DNA of 64,000 nt from CAG-103 sp905215475 (GTDB taxonomy: Bacteria; Bacillota; Clostridia; Oscillospirales; Oscillospiraceae), in NCBI GenBank assembly GCA_905215475.1, contig CAJMPW010000001.1, positions 372,001-436,000 of the forward strand. Reading direction: 5' to 3'. The position numbers and the translations under genes are program-made. How positions within the stretch are numbered: the stretch's first letter is position 1; every line of letters begins with the position of its first letter. Below the pieces are notes generated by a model. The model searched no databases, was not told the origin of the DNA, and saw only the letters and a program-made list of their open reading frames with translations. Positions 42,448-51,410 of this stretch are shown in pieces.

Positions 42448-42999
42448 TCACAGTTCGATGCCGAGCGCGCGCAGCGCCGGCCAGTTCTGATCCTTTTCGC
42501 TGAGGATGGGCGCATCGTGTCCCGGCCAGACGATGCCGATGTCCGCATCGTCATAGCGCAGACCGCCCTCATCCTCGGGGTGGTACACATCGCCGCATTT
42601 GTAGGCAAAGACCGCCTGCTCGCTCAGCACCTGAAATCCGTGGGCAAAGCCGCGCGGGATGTAGAGCTGGCGGCGGTTTTCCGCGCTGAGCACGACGCCG
42701 ACCCAGCGGCCGTAGGTCGCGCTGCCGCGGCGCAGATCGACGGCGACGTCAAAGATCTCGCCCGAGATCGCGCGCACGAGCTTTGCCTGCTGGTGCTGCT
42801 TTTGAAAGTGCAGCCCGCGCAGCACGCCGCGGCGCGAGCAGGACTGGTTATCCTGCACGAACGCATCCGTGATGCCGGCGGCGGCAAAGTCGGCCGTCTT
42901 GTACGTCTCCATGAAGTAGCCGCGCGCATCGCCGAAGCACTTCACGTCGACGATCTGCACGCCCGGAATGTCCGTGGGCGAAAAGGTGAAGTTGCTCAT
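42448..42999 (-). CDS. rmlC: dTDP-4-dehydrorhamnose 3,5-epimerase
   Basis: 183 residues. Cupin-fold epimerase: GDARGYFMETYKTADFAAAG, QDNQSCSRRGVLRGLHFQ with the catalytic His, VDLRRGSATYG and IPRGFAHGFQVLSEQA. Start ATG overlaps the stop of the upstream ATP-grasp gene by four bases. Cytoplasmic. Confidence 0.95.
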   Translation of the reverse strand: MSNFTFSPTDIPGVQIVDVKCFGDARGYFMETYKTADFAAAGITDAFVQDNQSCSRRGVLRGLHFQKQHQQAKLVRAISGEIFDVAVDLRRGSATYGRWVGVVLSAENRRQLYIPRGFAHGFQVLSEQAVFAYKCGDVYHPEDEGGLRYDDADIGIVWPGHDAPILSEKDQNWPALRALGIEL

Positions 43000-44072
43000 G
43001 GCCGCTTCTCCGTCTCGCAGGCGTACTGCGCCGGGTCGCCGTAAAAATCGAGCAGCATGTGCGCAAACTTATCGTGCACGCCGTGCTTTGCCGGTGCCTG
43101 CACGATGTTCATGCCGGGGTTGTGGTTGCCCTCGATGAGCTCCAGCTTGCCGCCGGGCAAAATGGCCACGTCCCAGCCGACGACACGCAGACACGGCAGT
43201 GTCTGCGCAGCGCTGCGGCAGAAGTCACAGATCTCCGTCCACTGCGGGATCACCTCGCCCCGGAAGGGCACACCGGTCATCGGGTGGCAGAGGTAGCTGT
43301 TGCCGTGCTCGTCGAGACCGTCGGTCACGATGACGCCGGTCGCCGGGTCGATCTCGCAGAAGATGCCGCCGCCGTGGGCGTTGTCCACGTGCAGACCGTT
43401 GTTGCCGACGCGCAGCCCCGCGCCGAAGACCTCAAAGCGGTCGCCGCGGCGGAAGGTGATGACGCGCAGCGTGTTGAGCGATGCCGGGTGAAAGCGTGCG
43501 AGCGAATCATCGGACTGCACGAACTCCTCGGCCAGATACTTGCCCGCGCACAGCTCGTCAAACAGCGCCTGCCGGTCGGGCGCGGCGTCCCACTCGGCCT
43601 CGGTCAGCTTGCGAAAGCCGATGCCCCAGCTCGAATACTGCGGCTTGAGCGCGATGACGTGATAGCGGTGCACGAAGGCATCGAACGCCTCGGGGTCGGA
43701 CTCCGGCAGATACAGCCAGCCGCGGCTGACAAACTGCGTGAAGTTCTTCAGAAACGTCACCTTGCTCTTGAGATACGGCTCGGCGATGTTGTTGTACGGA
43801 CGCATGAGCAGCGTCGCCTCCACGTCGGTCAGGTACTGCTTTTGCTGCGCGGTCGTGAGGCCATAGAAGCCGAAGATCATGTATTCGGACATGGACACGC
43901 GCTTTTCCGGGTTGCTGCGGCGCACCTTGAGGTAGTCGTGAAAGAGCTTATCTTCCGTAAAGCCCTCCGGAAGCGCGCGCACGCCGCGGATGTAGCCGCG
44001 CCAGCGCTTGCGCAGCACGGGATAGGCGCGGAGATTTTTGACGAGTTTATTTTGTGTGAGAATGTTGTTCAT
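42996..44072 (-). CDS. Sugar-transfer-type ATP-grasp protein (paralogue A)
   Basis: 358 residues from ATG 44072. The ATPgrasp_ST pattern: a helical N-terminal region (LFHDYLKVRRSNPEKRVSMSEYM, in two parts), a lysine in the central domain, VQSDDSLARFHPASLNTLRV, and the metal-binding end GWDVAILPGGKLELIEGNHN. Such proteins are thought to ligate amino acids or similar groups onto surface glycans or their precursors; no member-specific substrate is known to me. Overlaps rmlC by four bases and the next paralogue by 26. Confidence 0.85.
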   Translation of the reverse strand: MNNILTQNKLVKNLRAYPVLRKRWRGYIRGVRALPEGFTEDKLFHDYLKVRRSNPEKRVSMSEYMIFGFYGLTTAQQKQYLTDVEATLLMRPYNNIAEPYLKSKVTFLKNFTQFVSRGWLYLPESDPEAFDAFVHRYHVIALKPQYSSWGIGFRKLTEAEWDAAPDRQALFDELCAGKYLAEEFVQSDDSLARFHPASLNTLRVITFRRGDRFEVFGAGLRVGNNGLHVDNAHGGGIFCEIDPATGVIVTDGLDEHGNSYLCHPMTGVPFRGEVIPQWTEICDFCRSAAQTLPCLRVVGWDVAILPGGKLELIEGNHNPGMNIVQAPAKHGVHDKFAHMLLDFYGDPAQYACETEKRP

Positions 44073-45054
44073 CGGATTCACCTGTGCAGTCACGCAGCAG
44101 GGGGTATTTGCCCACTGCGTCGAATTGAATGATGTTGCCGCCCGGCCAGTGCCAGTTGCCCTCGATGAGCTCTGGACCGTCGGGCGTGACGGCGATGTCC
44201 CAGCCGACGTAGCCCATGCCGGGCACACGGTCCATGGCCTGAGACACGCACGCCGTGATCTCCTGCCAGAACGGGATCACCGTGCCGGGCAGGTATGCGC
44301 CGGATGCGGGGTGGTGCGTGTAGTCGCGCAGATCGGTGTTGTTGCGCCCCGGACCGCAGACGCGACCGGACGCCAGCTCCAGCGGGTAGGCCACGCCGCC
44401 GGAATGGAAGTTATCGGTCGCGGCGTTCCTGCCGCCGCATTTGAGGCACGCGCCGATGAGCCGCACATGGCCGCTGCGGTCGCGCGCGGCGTTGATGCGC
44501 ACGCTGTTGACGCAGCCGGGGCTGAGCGCCTCGAGCGCGGGGTGCTGCCGGATCGGCGCTTCGAGCAGCAGCCGCTGCGCGCGGCAGTCGGCATAAAACG
44601 CGGCGCGATCCGGGATGGCCGCAGTGCTGCGCCGCTCGATGCCGCGCCCCATCGTGCCGCTGACCGGCTTGAGAAAGAACGTGGCGTTGTGATCGAGAAA
44701 GGCGTTGAACGCGGCGAGATCGGCCTCCGGCGCGTAGACGTGTGCGCGCCGGACAAAGGGCGCAAACTCCGCGAGAAAGCGCGCCTTGTTGCCGAGCGCC
44801 TCCTTTTCCGCCGCCGCCGCGTTGCGGTTGAGCACGCGGTCGAGCGCAGCCGAGCGCCCGGATGTCAGATACGTCGCGCGCTGCTGCTCCGTCAGATCAA
44901 AAAACCGGAGCACGAAGTAGTTTTCCGGTGATGCGCCGTGGCGCACGCTGCACCGGAGCGCGTCGAGCAGGTAGACCATGCGGCTGCCGCCGCGCTGGGC
45001 GCGCAGGCGCGTGCACATCCGGTATGTTTTTTTCAGCGCATTCCATCGGGACAT
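44047..45054 (-). CDS. Sugar-transfer-type ATP-grasp protein (paralogue B)
   Basis: 335 residues from ATG 45054, which keeps the start 22 bases inside the upstream gene. Same architecture as its neighbour: YFVLRFFDLTEQQRATYLTS, FFLKPVSGTMGRGIERR (ATP-binding), HPALEALSPGCVNSVRINA, and VGWDIAVTPDGPELIEGNWH with the Mg-binding Glu/Asn. Tandem with paralogue A, with about 25-30% similarity by eye, so an old duplication. Confidence 0.85.
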   Translation of the reverse strand: MSRWNALKKTYRMCTRLRAQRGGSRMVYLLDALRCSVRHGASPENYFVLRFFDLTEQQRATYLTSGRSAALDRVLNRNAAAAEKEALGNKARFLAEFAPFVRRAHVYAPEADLAAFNAFLDHNATFFLKPVSGTMGRGIERRSTAAIPDRAAFYADCRAQRLLLEAPIRQHPALEALSPGCVNSVRINAARDRSGHVRLIGACLKCGGRNAATDNFHSGGVAYPLELASGRVCGPGRNNTDLRDYTHHPASGAYLPGTVIPFWQEITACVSQAMDRVPGMGYVGWDIAVTPDGPELIEGNWHWPGGNIIQFDAVGKYPLLRDCTGESDEQHSHTK

Positions 45055-46136
45055 ACGTCTGCGCCCCTCTCTGCATCGTCCAAAATGGCGCGGATGTTGT
45101 CCCGGCCGAGCCGCTCGATCGTGCGTCCCTGTGCGCGCAGATCGCAGCCGAGCGCCGCCGAGGCGATCTCGATCAGCGACGAGCACACCGGCGTCGGCAC
45201 ACCCAGCGACGCGCCGAGCGATTCCAGCAGCCCCAGACCCTGCGGCACATCCTCCGTGATGTAGCGCGAGCGGACGCTCAGCGGTCCCTTGGCGCGCTCC
45301 GGCATGGCGGCGTAGGCGAAAAAGACCGCCTTCGCGTCGCTCTGTTCATCGAGACTGTTGCGGAATTTGCACGCCTCGACATACGGCACGCCCTCGCAGC
45401 CGAGCCGCTCGAGCACGCGCATCTTCTCACCGTCGAGCGCCTCGAGCAGATTCCACACAGACGGCGTGAACGCCTCGTGGTACATACAGTATTCGCCGTT
45501 CGTGCCCTCGATGCGCGGGATGGTCATGACCGCGCCGACCGTGTGCACGATCATGTTCGGGTTGTGCAGCGCGGCCTCAGCCACGCTCTTGAGATAGACA
45601 AACGGCGTGCCCAGCCGGTCGAGCACTGCTTTGGCTGCCGGGAGCGCGCTGTGCGGGTAGACGCCGATGGGGTTGCGCACGTTGCGAAAGCCCACCTGAA
45701 ACTCGCCCGGTGCGCAGATGCGCCCGTCGATGAAGTTGCTCTCCGCCTCGGCGAAGATGACACCGTCGGCGGGGTGCAGCTCGAGCGCATAGGCGGTGGA
45801 GAGGTAGCCCGGGATCATCAGCAGGATCTGCCCCGCCGTCAGAAACGGCACAACGCGCCGCAGTACGTCATGGTGGTAGCCCGTCTGCGTGCACAGCAGC
45901 ACGATGTCCTTGCCGCGCACGTCCGCCGCGTCGCGCGACAGGTGCGCGATCACACAGTCCGTGTCCGTGCCGAATTCGTGGATGCGCATCCGGCCGCCGG
46001 CGGCGCACAGATGCGAGAAATTATCGTCATGCAGGCTGTGCGAGGTCTTGATGAGCGTGACCTCATGGCCGCGCGCGGCGTAGTCGGCCGCAAGTGCGCA
46101 GCCGCTGTTGCCTGCGCCGAGAATGGCAATGTTCAT
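45033..46136 (-). CDS. Opine dehydrogenase family protein (octopine/nopaline dehydrogenase-like)
   Basis: 367 residues. N-terminal NAD(P) motif AILGAGNSGCALAADYAARG, and a C-terminal opine domain with NPNMIVHTVGAVM (catalytic His) and YHEAFTPSVWNLLEALDGE. Opine dehydrogenases reductively condense an amino acid with an alpha-keto acid to give secondary amine dicarboxylates. Here it sits between ATP-grasp ligases and a TupA-like gene, so the opine is probably an acyl substituent for a surface glycan. Overlaps both neighbours. Confidence 0.85.
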   Translation of the reverse strand: MNIAILGAGNSGCALAADYAARGHEVTLIKTSHSLHDDNFSHLCAAGGRMRIHEFGTDTDCVIAHLSRDAADVRGKDIVLLCTQTGYHHDVLRRVVPFLTAGQILLMIPGYLSTAYALELHPADGVIFAEAESNFIDGRICAPGEFQVGFRNVRNPIGVYPHSALPAAKAVLDRLGTPFVYLKSVAEAALHNPNMIVHTVGAVMTIPRIEGTNGEYCMYHEAFTPSVWNLLEALDGEKMRVLERLGCEGVPYVEACKFRNSLDEQSDAKAVFFAYAAMPERAKGPLSVRSRYITEDVPQGLGLLESLGASLGVPTPVCSSLIEIASAALGCDLRAQGRTIERLGRDNIRAILDDAERGADVCPDGMR

Positions 46137-47020
46137 AGTGCCTCCTCCATCCTGCGGCCGAAGCGCAGGTCGGTCTCCGGCAGGCGCTTGTTGTCGAGCG
46201 CGGCCGCCGGGGTAAATGTCAGTTCGCCGAAGCGCACACCGTGCGGCGTGAGGTACAAATCTACGCGCACGAAGTCAAAGGGCTTGCTCAGCCGGTCGGC
46301 AATGGCGAACGCCTCGTCCAGCCCCGCCGGTTTCGGCAGGGAGAAGCCCTCGGGCGCCGCCTGCGAGTCGCGGTTGATGCGCAGGAGCTGAAAATCGCGG
46401 TCGAAGAAATAGAATTTCGGCCAGCCCTCCTCACGGCCTGCGCAGAGCATCACGCAGTCTGCATGGCCGTGAAAGCAGTAGAATTTATAGTCCTCCGGCA
46501 GCGTGCCGTCTGCCGCGCCGATGTATTCCTCGACCAGCAGCTTCTTGTCCACATAGCGGTACTGGAGCTCGGAGTAATACGCCCAGAAGGGCTCGCGTCC
46601 CCAGGCACGCAGCTGCTGCACGGCGGCGTGTGTGTCGAGCGCCTGTTTGTCCGTGCAGATGAGGTTGTAGCCGCAGCCGAAGTTCCACTTGACGGCGAAC
46701 CGCTCCGGCAGCGCGTCCCAGTCGATGTCCTCCGGCCGGTCGTATACGGCGAGCAGACGGTTGAGCGTGTCGCCGCAGCCGCAGCCGTCCACATAGTCGC
46801 GCACGCGGTATTTGTCCGCGCACTGGCGCACGACGGGGTCAGTGCCGAAGCGCTCGAGCTTTTGCTTGAGCAGCTTTTCGTTGAGCGTCTGCGGGTGCTT
46901 CAGATCCGGCAGACGGCCGAACTTGCGCAGGAATAAGAGCTTGGTGTTCCACCGCGGCGACACATACGACAGCGCGGCGTAAAAGGCGCGTGTGGCGCGG
47001 CGGATCTTTTTCTTTTTCAC
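46133..47020 (-). CDS. TupA-like ATP-grasp protein
   Basis: 295 residues. TupA family features: YVSPRWNTKLLFLRKFGRLPDL near the start, PQTLNEKLLKQKLERFG, ADKYRVRDYV, KWNFGCGYN, LLVEEYIGAADGTLPEDYKFYCF, and DFVRVDLYLTPHGVRFGELTF with the metal ligands. Members sit in teichuronopeptide or capsule loci and are suspected to add amino acids. ATGA overlap with the opine dehydrogenase indicates coupled translation. Basic N-terminus KKKKIRR. Confidence 0.85.
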   Translation of the reverse strand: MKKKKIRRATRAFYAALSYVSPRWNTKLLFLRKFGRLPDLKHPQTLNEKLLKQKLERFGTDPVVRQCADKYRVRDYVDGCGCGDTLNRLLAVYDRPEDIDWDALPERFAVKWNFGCGYNLICTDKQALDTHAAVQQLRAWGREPFWAYYSELQYRYVDKKLLVEEYIGAADGTLPEDYKFYCFHGHADCVMLCAGREEGWPKFYFFDRDFQLLRINRDSQAAPEGFSLPKPAGLDEAFAIADRLSKPFDFVRVDLYLTPHGVRFGELTFTPAAALDNKRLPETDLRFGRRMEEAL

Positions 47021-47045
47021 GGTGCAGCGCCGCCTTTCCGCGCGC

Positions 47046-47966
47046 TCATGCGTCGGCGAGCGCGACCGCGCTCACCGGCTGATGGGGCTCGGTCTTGGCG
47101 GGCTCGGATGCGAGGATGAGCTCCTCGGCCGCGTCGAGCGAGTCGAGCAGACAGTCGATGACGAACTTCGAGCGCCGCACGATCGAGCGGTACTCCATCT
47201 TCGAGGCCACATACTGATAGTGCAGCACGGAGATCGACGGGTCGTAGCGCACGACGCTGCCCTGCTGGCGGCAGAGCCAGTCGAGGATCTCCATCTCGTA
47301 GTACATGAACGTTTTGGCATAAAACGGCTCGGGATGGCGCGCGAGATAGCGCTGCGAGAAGATCACGCACGAGCCGTGCAGCACAACGCCCTCTGCGGGG
47401 CGCGTGGTGTCGATGTGCTGTTTTTTGCGGTTGCGGATCTGCACGAGCCGCCAGATGGCGGGGCTGTTTTTCTCGCCACTGCTCAGCAGCAGCAAAACGG
47501 GGTGGCGGCTGCGCGCCACGCACGCACGCTTGTGGCGCACGCTCTCAAGCGTGCAGCCGTGCAGCGTTTTCGGGCTCTGGTGGATGCCGGAGAACACCGA
47601 CACGATGTCGGGCCCGAGCAGGTCAAACGGGTGCTGCGCGTAAATGCGCGCGATCTGCGGGATGAAATCATGCTGTGGGATCTCGACGTCGTTGTTGAGC
47701 ACGACCGTGAAGTCCGCATCCAGATGCTCGCACACCCAGCGCACGCCGACGTTGTTGCCGCGGGCGAAGCCGTCGTTTTTCCCGTGCAGCAGCACGGTCA
47801 CGTCCGGGCTCGCGGCAAATTCTTCGGCAAGCTGCTTGCCCGTGCCGTCAGGGGAGGCGTTGTCGACGATGACGATGTGCTTGTCGCCCACGAGTGCGCG
47901 GATGCTCCTGACGCAGCTGCGGGTCGTGTCGATGGCGCGGTAATGCAAAATGACGAATGCAGTCAT
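47046..47966 (-). CDS. Family 2 glycosyltransferase (rhamnosyltransferase-like)
   Basis: 306 residues. GT-A fold: FVILHYRAIDTTRSCVRSI, IVDNASPDGTGKQL, DGFARGNNVGVRW, and VVLNNDVEIPQHDF with the DxD-type metal motif. The pattern resembles WbbL-type rhamnosyltransferases, consistent with rmlC/rmlD in the cluster, but donor specificity cannot be read from sequence. Overlaps the next glycosyltransferase gene (ATGA). Confidence 0.85.
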   Translation of the reverse strand: MTAFVILHYRAIDTTRSCVRSIRALVGDKHIVIVDNASPDGTGKQLAEEFAASPDVTVLLHGKNDGFARGNNVGVRWVCEHLDADFTVVLNNDVEIPQHDFIPQIARIYAQHPFDLLGPDIVSVFSGIHQSPKTLHGCTLESVRHKRACVARSRHPVLLLLSSGEKNSPAIWRLVQIRNRKKQHIDTTRPAEGVVLHGSCVIFSQRYLARHPEPFYAKTFMYYEMEILDWLCRQQGSVVRYDPSISVLHYQYVASKMEYRSIVRRSKFVIDCLLDSLDAAEELILASEPAKTEPHQPVSAVALADA

Positions 47967-48832
47967 GGTGTCTGTCCTTTCTGCTGCCGGCGGGCGCGCA
48001 GGCAGTCGGCGAGGTAATAGCCCAGATCATAGGGGTTGTGGCTGAGCTGAAGGCTTTTGCGAAAATGTGCGGCGGCGCGCGCCGGGTCTGTCGGGTGGCA
48101 GCGCTTGCCGAGTCGCCGGTTCATCACGGCATCACTGTGCGGGAAGCGGCGGTAGAGCGCCGCGTGCTTTTCATACAGGTGCAGCAGGTGGGGGTAGGAC
48201 CTGACGACGGCGGAGATGCTGTCGCCGCCGACTTCGGACTCGACCAGCGCCTCCGGCAGATACACGAGCCGGAAGCGCGCGGCCGCGCGGATGGCAAAGT
48301 CCCAGTCCTGATAGCGGCGGATGCGCTCGTCAAAGCGCACGGCTTCCCAGACGGCGCGGTGCATGAGCAGAGTCTGCGTGCCGGCGCGGTTCTCGGCCAG
48401 AAAGTCCTCCAGTGCGCGCCCCGGACGCGGTGCGTGTACGGGGTAATAAAACGAGCTGCCACTCGCGGCGACGCGATTCATGCCGCAGTAGCACAGATCC
48501 GCGCCCGTTGCCATGAGCAGATCGTATTGCTTTTGCAGCTTGTCCGCGTGCCAGAGATCGTCGCTGTCCTGAAAGGCGAGGATACTGCCGCGTGCGTGCT
48601 GCGCGCCGAGGTTGCGGGCATAGCACGCGCCGCGGTTCTGCTCATAGCGCACATAGTGCACGCGCGGGTCGCCGGGCGCGTCAAACAGGTGCTGCGTACC
48701 GTCGGTCGAGGCATCGTCCACGACGATGACCTCAATGTTCGTATAGGTCTGCGCCAGAACGCTCTCGATGCAGGCGGGCAGCTTGTCCTTGCGGTTATAG
48801 GTCGGGATGACGACCGAGATCAGATCATTCAT
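47963..48832 (-). CDS. Family 2 glycosyltransferase
   Basis: 289 residues. SVVIPTYNRKDKLPACIESV, VVDDASTDGTQHLF, NRGACYARNLGAQHARGSIL and FQDSDDLWHADKL (DxD) are the canonical GT2 motifs. C-terminal extension of about 80 residues with YPHLLHLYEKHAALYRRF. Overlaps neighbours on both sides; part of the surface glycan series. Confidence 0.92.
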   Translation of the reverse strand: MNDLISVVIPTYNRKDKLPACIESVLAQTYTNIEVIVVDDASTDGTQHLFDAPGDPRVHYVRYEQNRGACYARNLGAQHARGSILAFQDSDDLWHADKLQKQYDLLMATGADLCYCGMNRVAASGSSFYYPVHAPRPGRALEDFLAENRAGTQTLLMHRAVWEAVRFDERIRRYQDWDFAIRAAARFRLVYLPEALVESEVGGDSISAVVRSYPHLLHLYEKHAALYRRFPHSDAVMNRRLGKRCHPTDPARAAAHFRKSLQLSHNPYDLGYYLADCLRARRQQKGQTP

Positions 48833-49677
48833 AGGCTTCCTCCGTTCACGGCCGGGTAGGGGAAGGCTGCGCGCAGCAGGCGCTTTTTCTCCTCGACCTG
48901 CTCCGGCCGGATGCGCCAGCCGTCCGCAGCTTCAGAAAGCGTGGGCGCTGCATTCACGCGCAGATCCCACGGCCGGTGCTGCACGTCATAGGCGGAGTAG
49001 TAATCGTCAAACTTATACCCGTCGCCGAGCGGTCGGTCGGAAAAGACGATGTGCAGGTTCGGGATGTGAAAGCTGTCGGCCGCGATCAGCCCGTGCAGGC
49101 TGCTCGAGAGCACGCAGCGGCACTGCGCGATCTCGGTGAGCACGGTGATGGGGTCATCCTTGACGTTGATGAGCTTCGCGTTGTCGTACCGGCGCACCAG
49201 CTCCGCAGCGGCGGGGTCATTCAGGTCGCAGACGTGCGGCACGATGCCGACATCATACCGCTTTTCGGGCAGCGTGTCCAGCAGTTCGCTTGCAAGAATG
49301 CCGCCGTCACCGGTCGGGATGTCCAGCGTGCGGCCGACCATGCGCTCGACACGGCGGCGCGTCAGCTCGCCGCGCACGGCATGAAAGCGCATATCGCGCT
49401 TGAAAAACCGCCCCTGCGCATCGTCGTAGTTGATAAACCCCGAGCCCCAGACGTCCACGTGCGGATGCGTGAAGCCGTTGATGCATTGCTGCAGCTTCAT
49501 GAGCGGGTTTCCGTGCAGCTTGTACTGCGCCAGACCGCTGCCGATGGCGCACAGGTCGCCGGTGAGAAACGAGCAGCGCTCGACCCGATAGCCGAAGCAG
49601 CGCTCGATGATGAGCGGGTTGAGCAGATCGCCCATGTTGGCGATGCGGGCATAATACAGATTCAGTGTGTCCGTCAT
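48829..49677 (-). CDS. Polysaccharide pyruvyl transferase-like protein
   Basis: 282 residues from ATG 49677 (GGAGG upstream). N-terminal LYYARIANMGDLLNPLII, central DVWGSGFINYDD, DIPTGDGGILASELLD and the C-terminal SSSLHGLIAADSFHIPN are the PS_pyruv_trans pattern. Transfers a pyruvyl ketal from PEP to a sugar in the known cases. Its place beside glycosyltransferases supports glycan modification. Confidence 0.88.
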   Translation of the reverse strand: MTDTLNLYYARIANMGDLLNPLIIERCFGYRVERCSFLTGDLCAIGSGLAQYKLHGNPLMKLQQCINGFTHPHVDVWGSGFINYDDAQGRFFKRDMRFHAVRGELTRRRVERMVGRTLDIPTGDGGILASELLDTLPEKRYDVGIVPHVCDLNDPAAAELVRRYDNAKLINVKDDPITVLTEIAQCRCVLSSSLHGLIAADSFHIPNLHIVFSDRPLGDGYKFDDYYSAYDVQHRPWDLRVNAAPTLSEAADGWRIRPEQVEEKKRLLRAAFPYPAVNGGSL

Positions 49678-49696
49678 GGCGGTCACCTCCGAGGGA

Positions 49697-51286
49697 TCAC
49701 AGCGCACGGCTGTAGGGAATGGCATAGAAAAACAGGAAAAACAGGCCGACACAAATGCCGAAGACGAGATACACCCGCCACAGCCGCCGGTCGGCCTTGC
49801 AGGCGGCGGCTTCGTTTGCGCCGGTGGGCGCGTCAAAGAGCCGCGCACGCGCAAGCTGCTCTGCCTGCGTCGGCGGCCGCAGCGCCGAGCCGAGCACCGC
49901 GCCGAGCAGGCTCAGGGCGATGCCGATGAAAAACGCGTCCGCCCAGACGGGCGGTGTGATGCCGCGCAGGGCGTAGATCGCCTTCGCGCCCACGCAGCCG
50001 AGAAAGCCGAGCAGCATCCCGAGATACGCACCGCAGCGGCTCAGGCGGCGGCTCCACACACTGCCGAACGCGACCAGACTCCAGGCGCCGGCGATGACGG
50101 TGCCGCCGAAGTACATGATGAGGAAGATCTGCGGCGGATTGAGGTAGGCGAGCGCGAGCACGACAAGGCTGACCGCCAGCATCGCCCAGCGGGAGCGGGC
50201 GAGCTTTTTGCGGTCGTTTTCGGCCTCGGGCAGGATGTCGTTGACGACGGAAAAGCCGATCAGCGACAAAAACGTCGATGCCGACGAGATGCCGGCGGCG
50301 CTGATGCCGATGAGCAGCAGCATACCGATGACCGGCGGCAGCACGTGTGTGGCCGCCCAGATCATGGCCTCGCTCCCGGGGAGCGTATCGTTGATGTTGC
50401 GCACGAACGCGGCCGCAAAATACAGCGCGATCGTCACGACCATGACGCCCATGGACGACCACACGGACGAGCGCAGCACAACGTGCTCGTCCTTGGCCAT
50501 AAGGTAGCGGCTGGTCTGCCACGGGCTGATGGCCACGACGAGCGCCCAGACGATGCCATAGGTCACCGCCCAGACGGTGTTGCTCACGCCGTCGGGATAG
50601 AGATAGTCCGGATTTCCGGCCCAGGAGAGGATGCCGGGCATGGTGTCGCTGTTGGCGAGCGCCTCGATACCGGCGAACCAGCCGCCGCCCGCGCGGATGA
50701 GAAACGGGACGGCCACGAGCGCCGCCGCGAGAAAGACGAGGAACATGATCGTGTCCGTCAGCAGCACGCCCGGCGAGCCGGAGTAGATCGTGAAGGCGGT
50801 GAACGCCAGCCACACGATCACGGCGCAGAGCCTGTAGTCATAGCCCGTGATGCTGCTCATGAGCGTGGCAACGCCCTGAATGGCGCTGAGCAGATACGCG
50901 CTCACGGAGACGAGCAGGATCACGGCCGAGAGCCTGCGCAGGCGCGCAGAGCAGAAGCGGCGGCCGAAATACTCCGGCAGCGTCGTCACCTCGCTCCGCC
51001 GGATGTACCGCCCGAAGAAGCCCGCGCCGTAGATGTAGCCGGTCGCCTGAATGACGCCGACGGTCACGATGCCGATGAAAAAGCCGGAGTAGACCTCGCC
51101 CGTGTCGCCGAGAAACGCGCCCGTCGAGAGAAACGACGCGATCAGAGACCCGACGATCAGCAGCGTCGGCGCGTTGCGCCCGGAGACGTAGTAGTCGTTC
51201 GTATCCTTGACCATGCGCCCGGCGGCGATGCCGACGGCAAAAAACACGACGAGCGCGGCAAGGATACCCAGGAAATACAGATTCAT
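49697..51286 (-). CDS. Sodium:solute symporter family (SSS) transporter
   Basis: 529 residues, about 13 transmembrane helices. Motifs SGRNAPTLLIVGSLIASFLSTGAF, RRSEVTTLPEYFGRRF and GISAAGISSASTFLSLIG (Na2-site region) place it in the SSS superfamily, closest in feel to pantothenate/proline or monocarboxylate carriers. Substrate unknown; within a bai-containing series, uptake of a bile acid, an amino-acid precursor for the glycan, or a carboxylate are all possible. Start overlaps the upstream 34-residue protein (ATGA). Confidence 0.9.
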   Translation of the reverse strand: MNLYFLGILAALVVFFAVGIAAGRMVKDTNDYYVSGRNAPTLLIVGSLIASFLSTGAFLGDTGEVYSGFFIGIVTVGVIQATGYIYGAGFFGRYIRRSEVTTLPEYFGRRFCSARLRRLSAVILLVSVSAYLLSAIQGVATLMSSITGYDYRLCAVIVWLAFTAFTIYSGSPGVLLTDTIMFLVFLAAALVAVPFLIRAGGGWFAGIEALANSDTMPGILSWAGNPDYLYPDGVSNTVWAVTYGIVWALVVAISPWQTSRYLMAKDEHVVLRSSVWSSMGVMVVTIALYFAAAFVRNINDTLPGSEAMIWAATHVLPPVIGMLLLIGISAAGISSASTFLSLIGFSVVNDILPEAENDRKKLARSRWAMLAVSLVVLALAYLNPPQIFLIMYFGGTVIAGAWSLVAFGSVWSRRLSRCGAYLGMLLGFLGCVGAKAIYALRGITPPVWADAFFIGIALSLLGAVLGSALRPPTQAEQLARARLFDAPTGANEAAACKADRRLWRVYLVFGICVGLFFLFFYAIPYSRAL

Positions 51287-51387
51287 TTCTTCTGTCCGCC
51301 CCCACGCTCAGAGCCGGTCACGGCTCGGTAGACAAATGCGGTGATGACGATCCAGACGCCGAAGGAGATCGAGAGAACGAGTTCCAT
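51283..51387 (-). CDS. Symporter small accessory membrane protein (34 residues)
   Basis: One helix: MELVLSISFGVWIVITAFVY, then a polar tail rich in Gly and Lys. GGAGG precedes ATG 51387 and the stop overlaps the symporter start as ATGA, so the two are translationally coupled. Tiny single-helix partners of this kind precede many SSS and NSS transporters; the presence here is not a chance frame because RBS, coupling and hydrophobic profile all agree. Its role in transport is inferred only. Confidence 0.75.
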   Translation of the reverse strand: MELVLSISFGVWIVITAFVYRAVTGSERGGGQKK

Positions 51388-51410
51388 GCCGGTACCTCCG
51401 TGGTGCAGAT

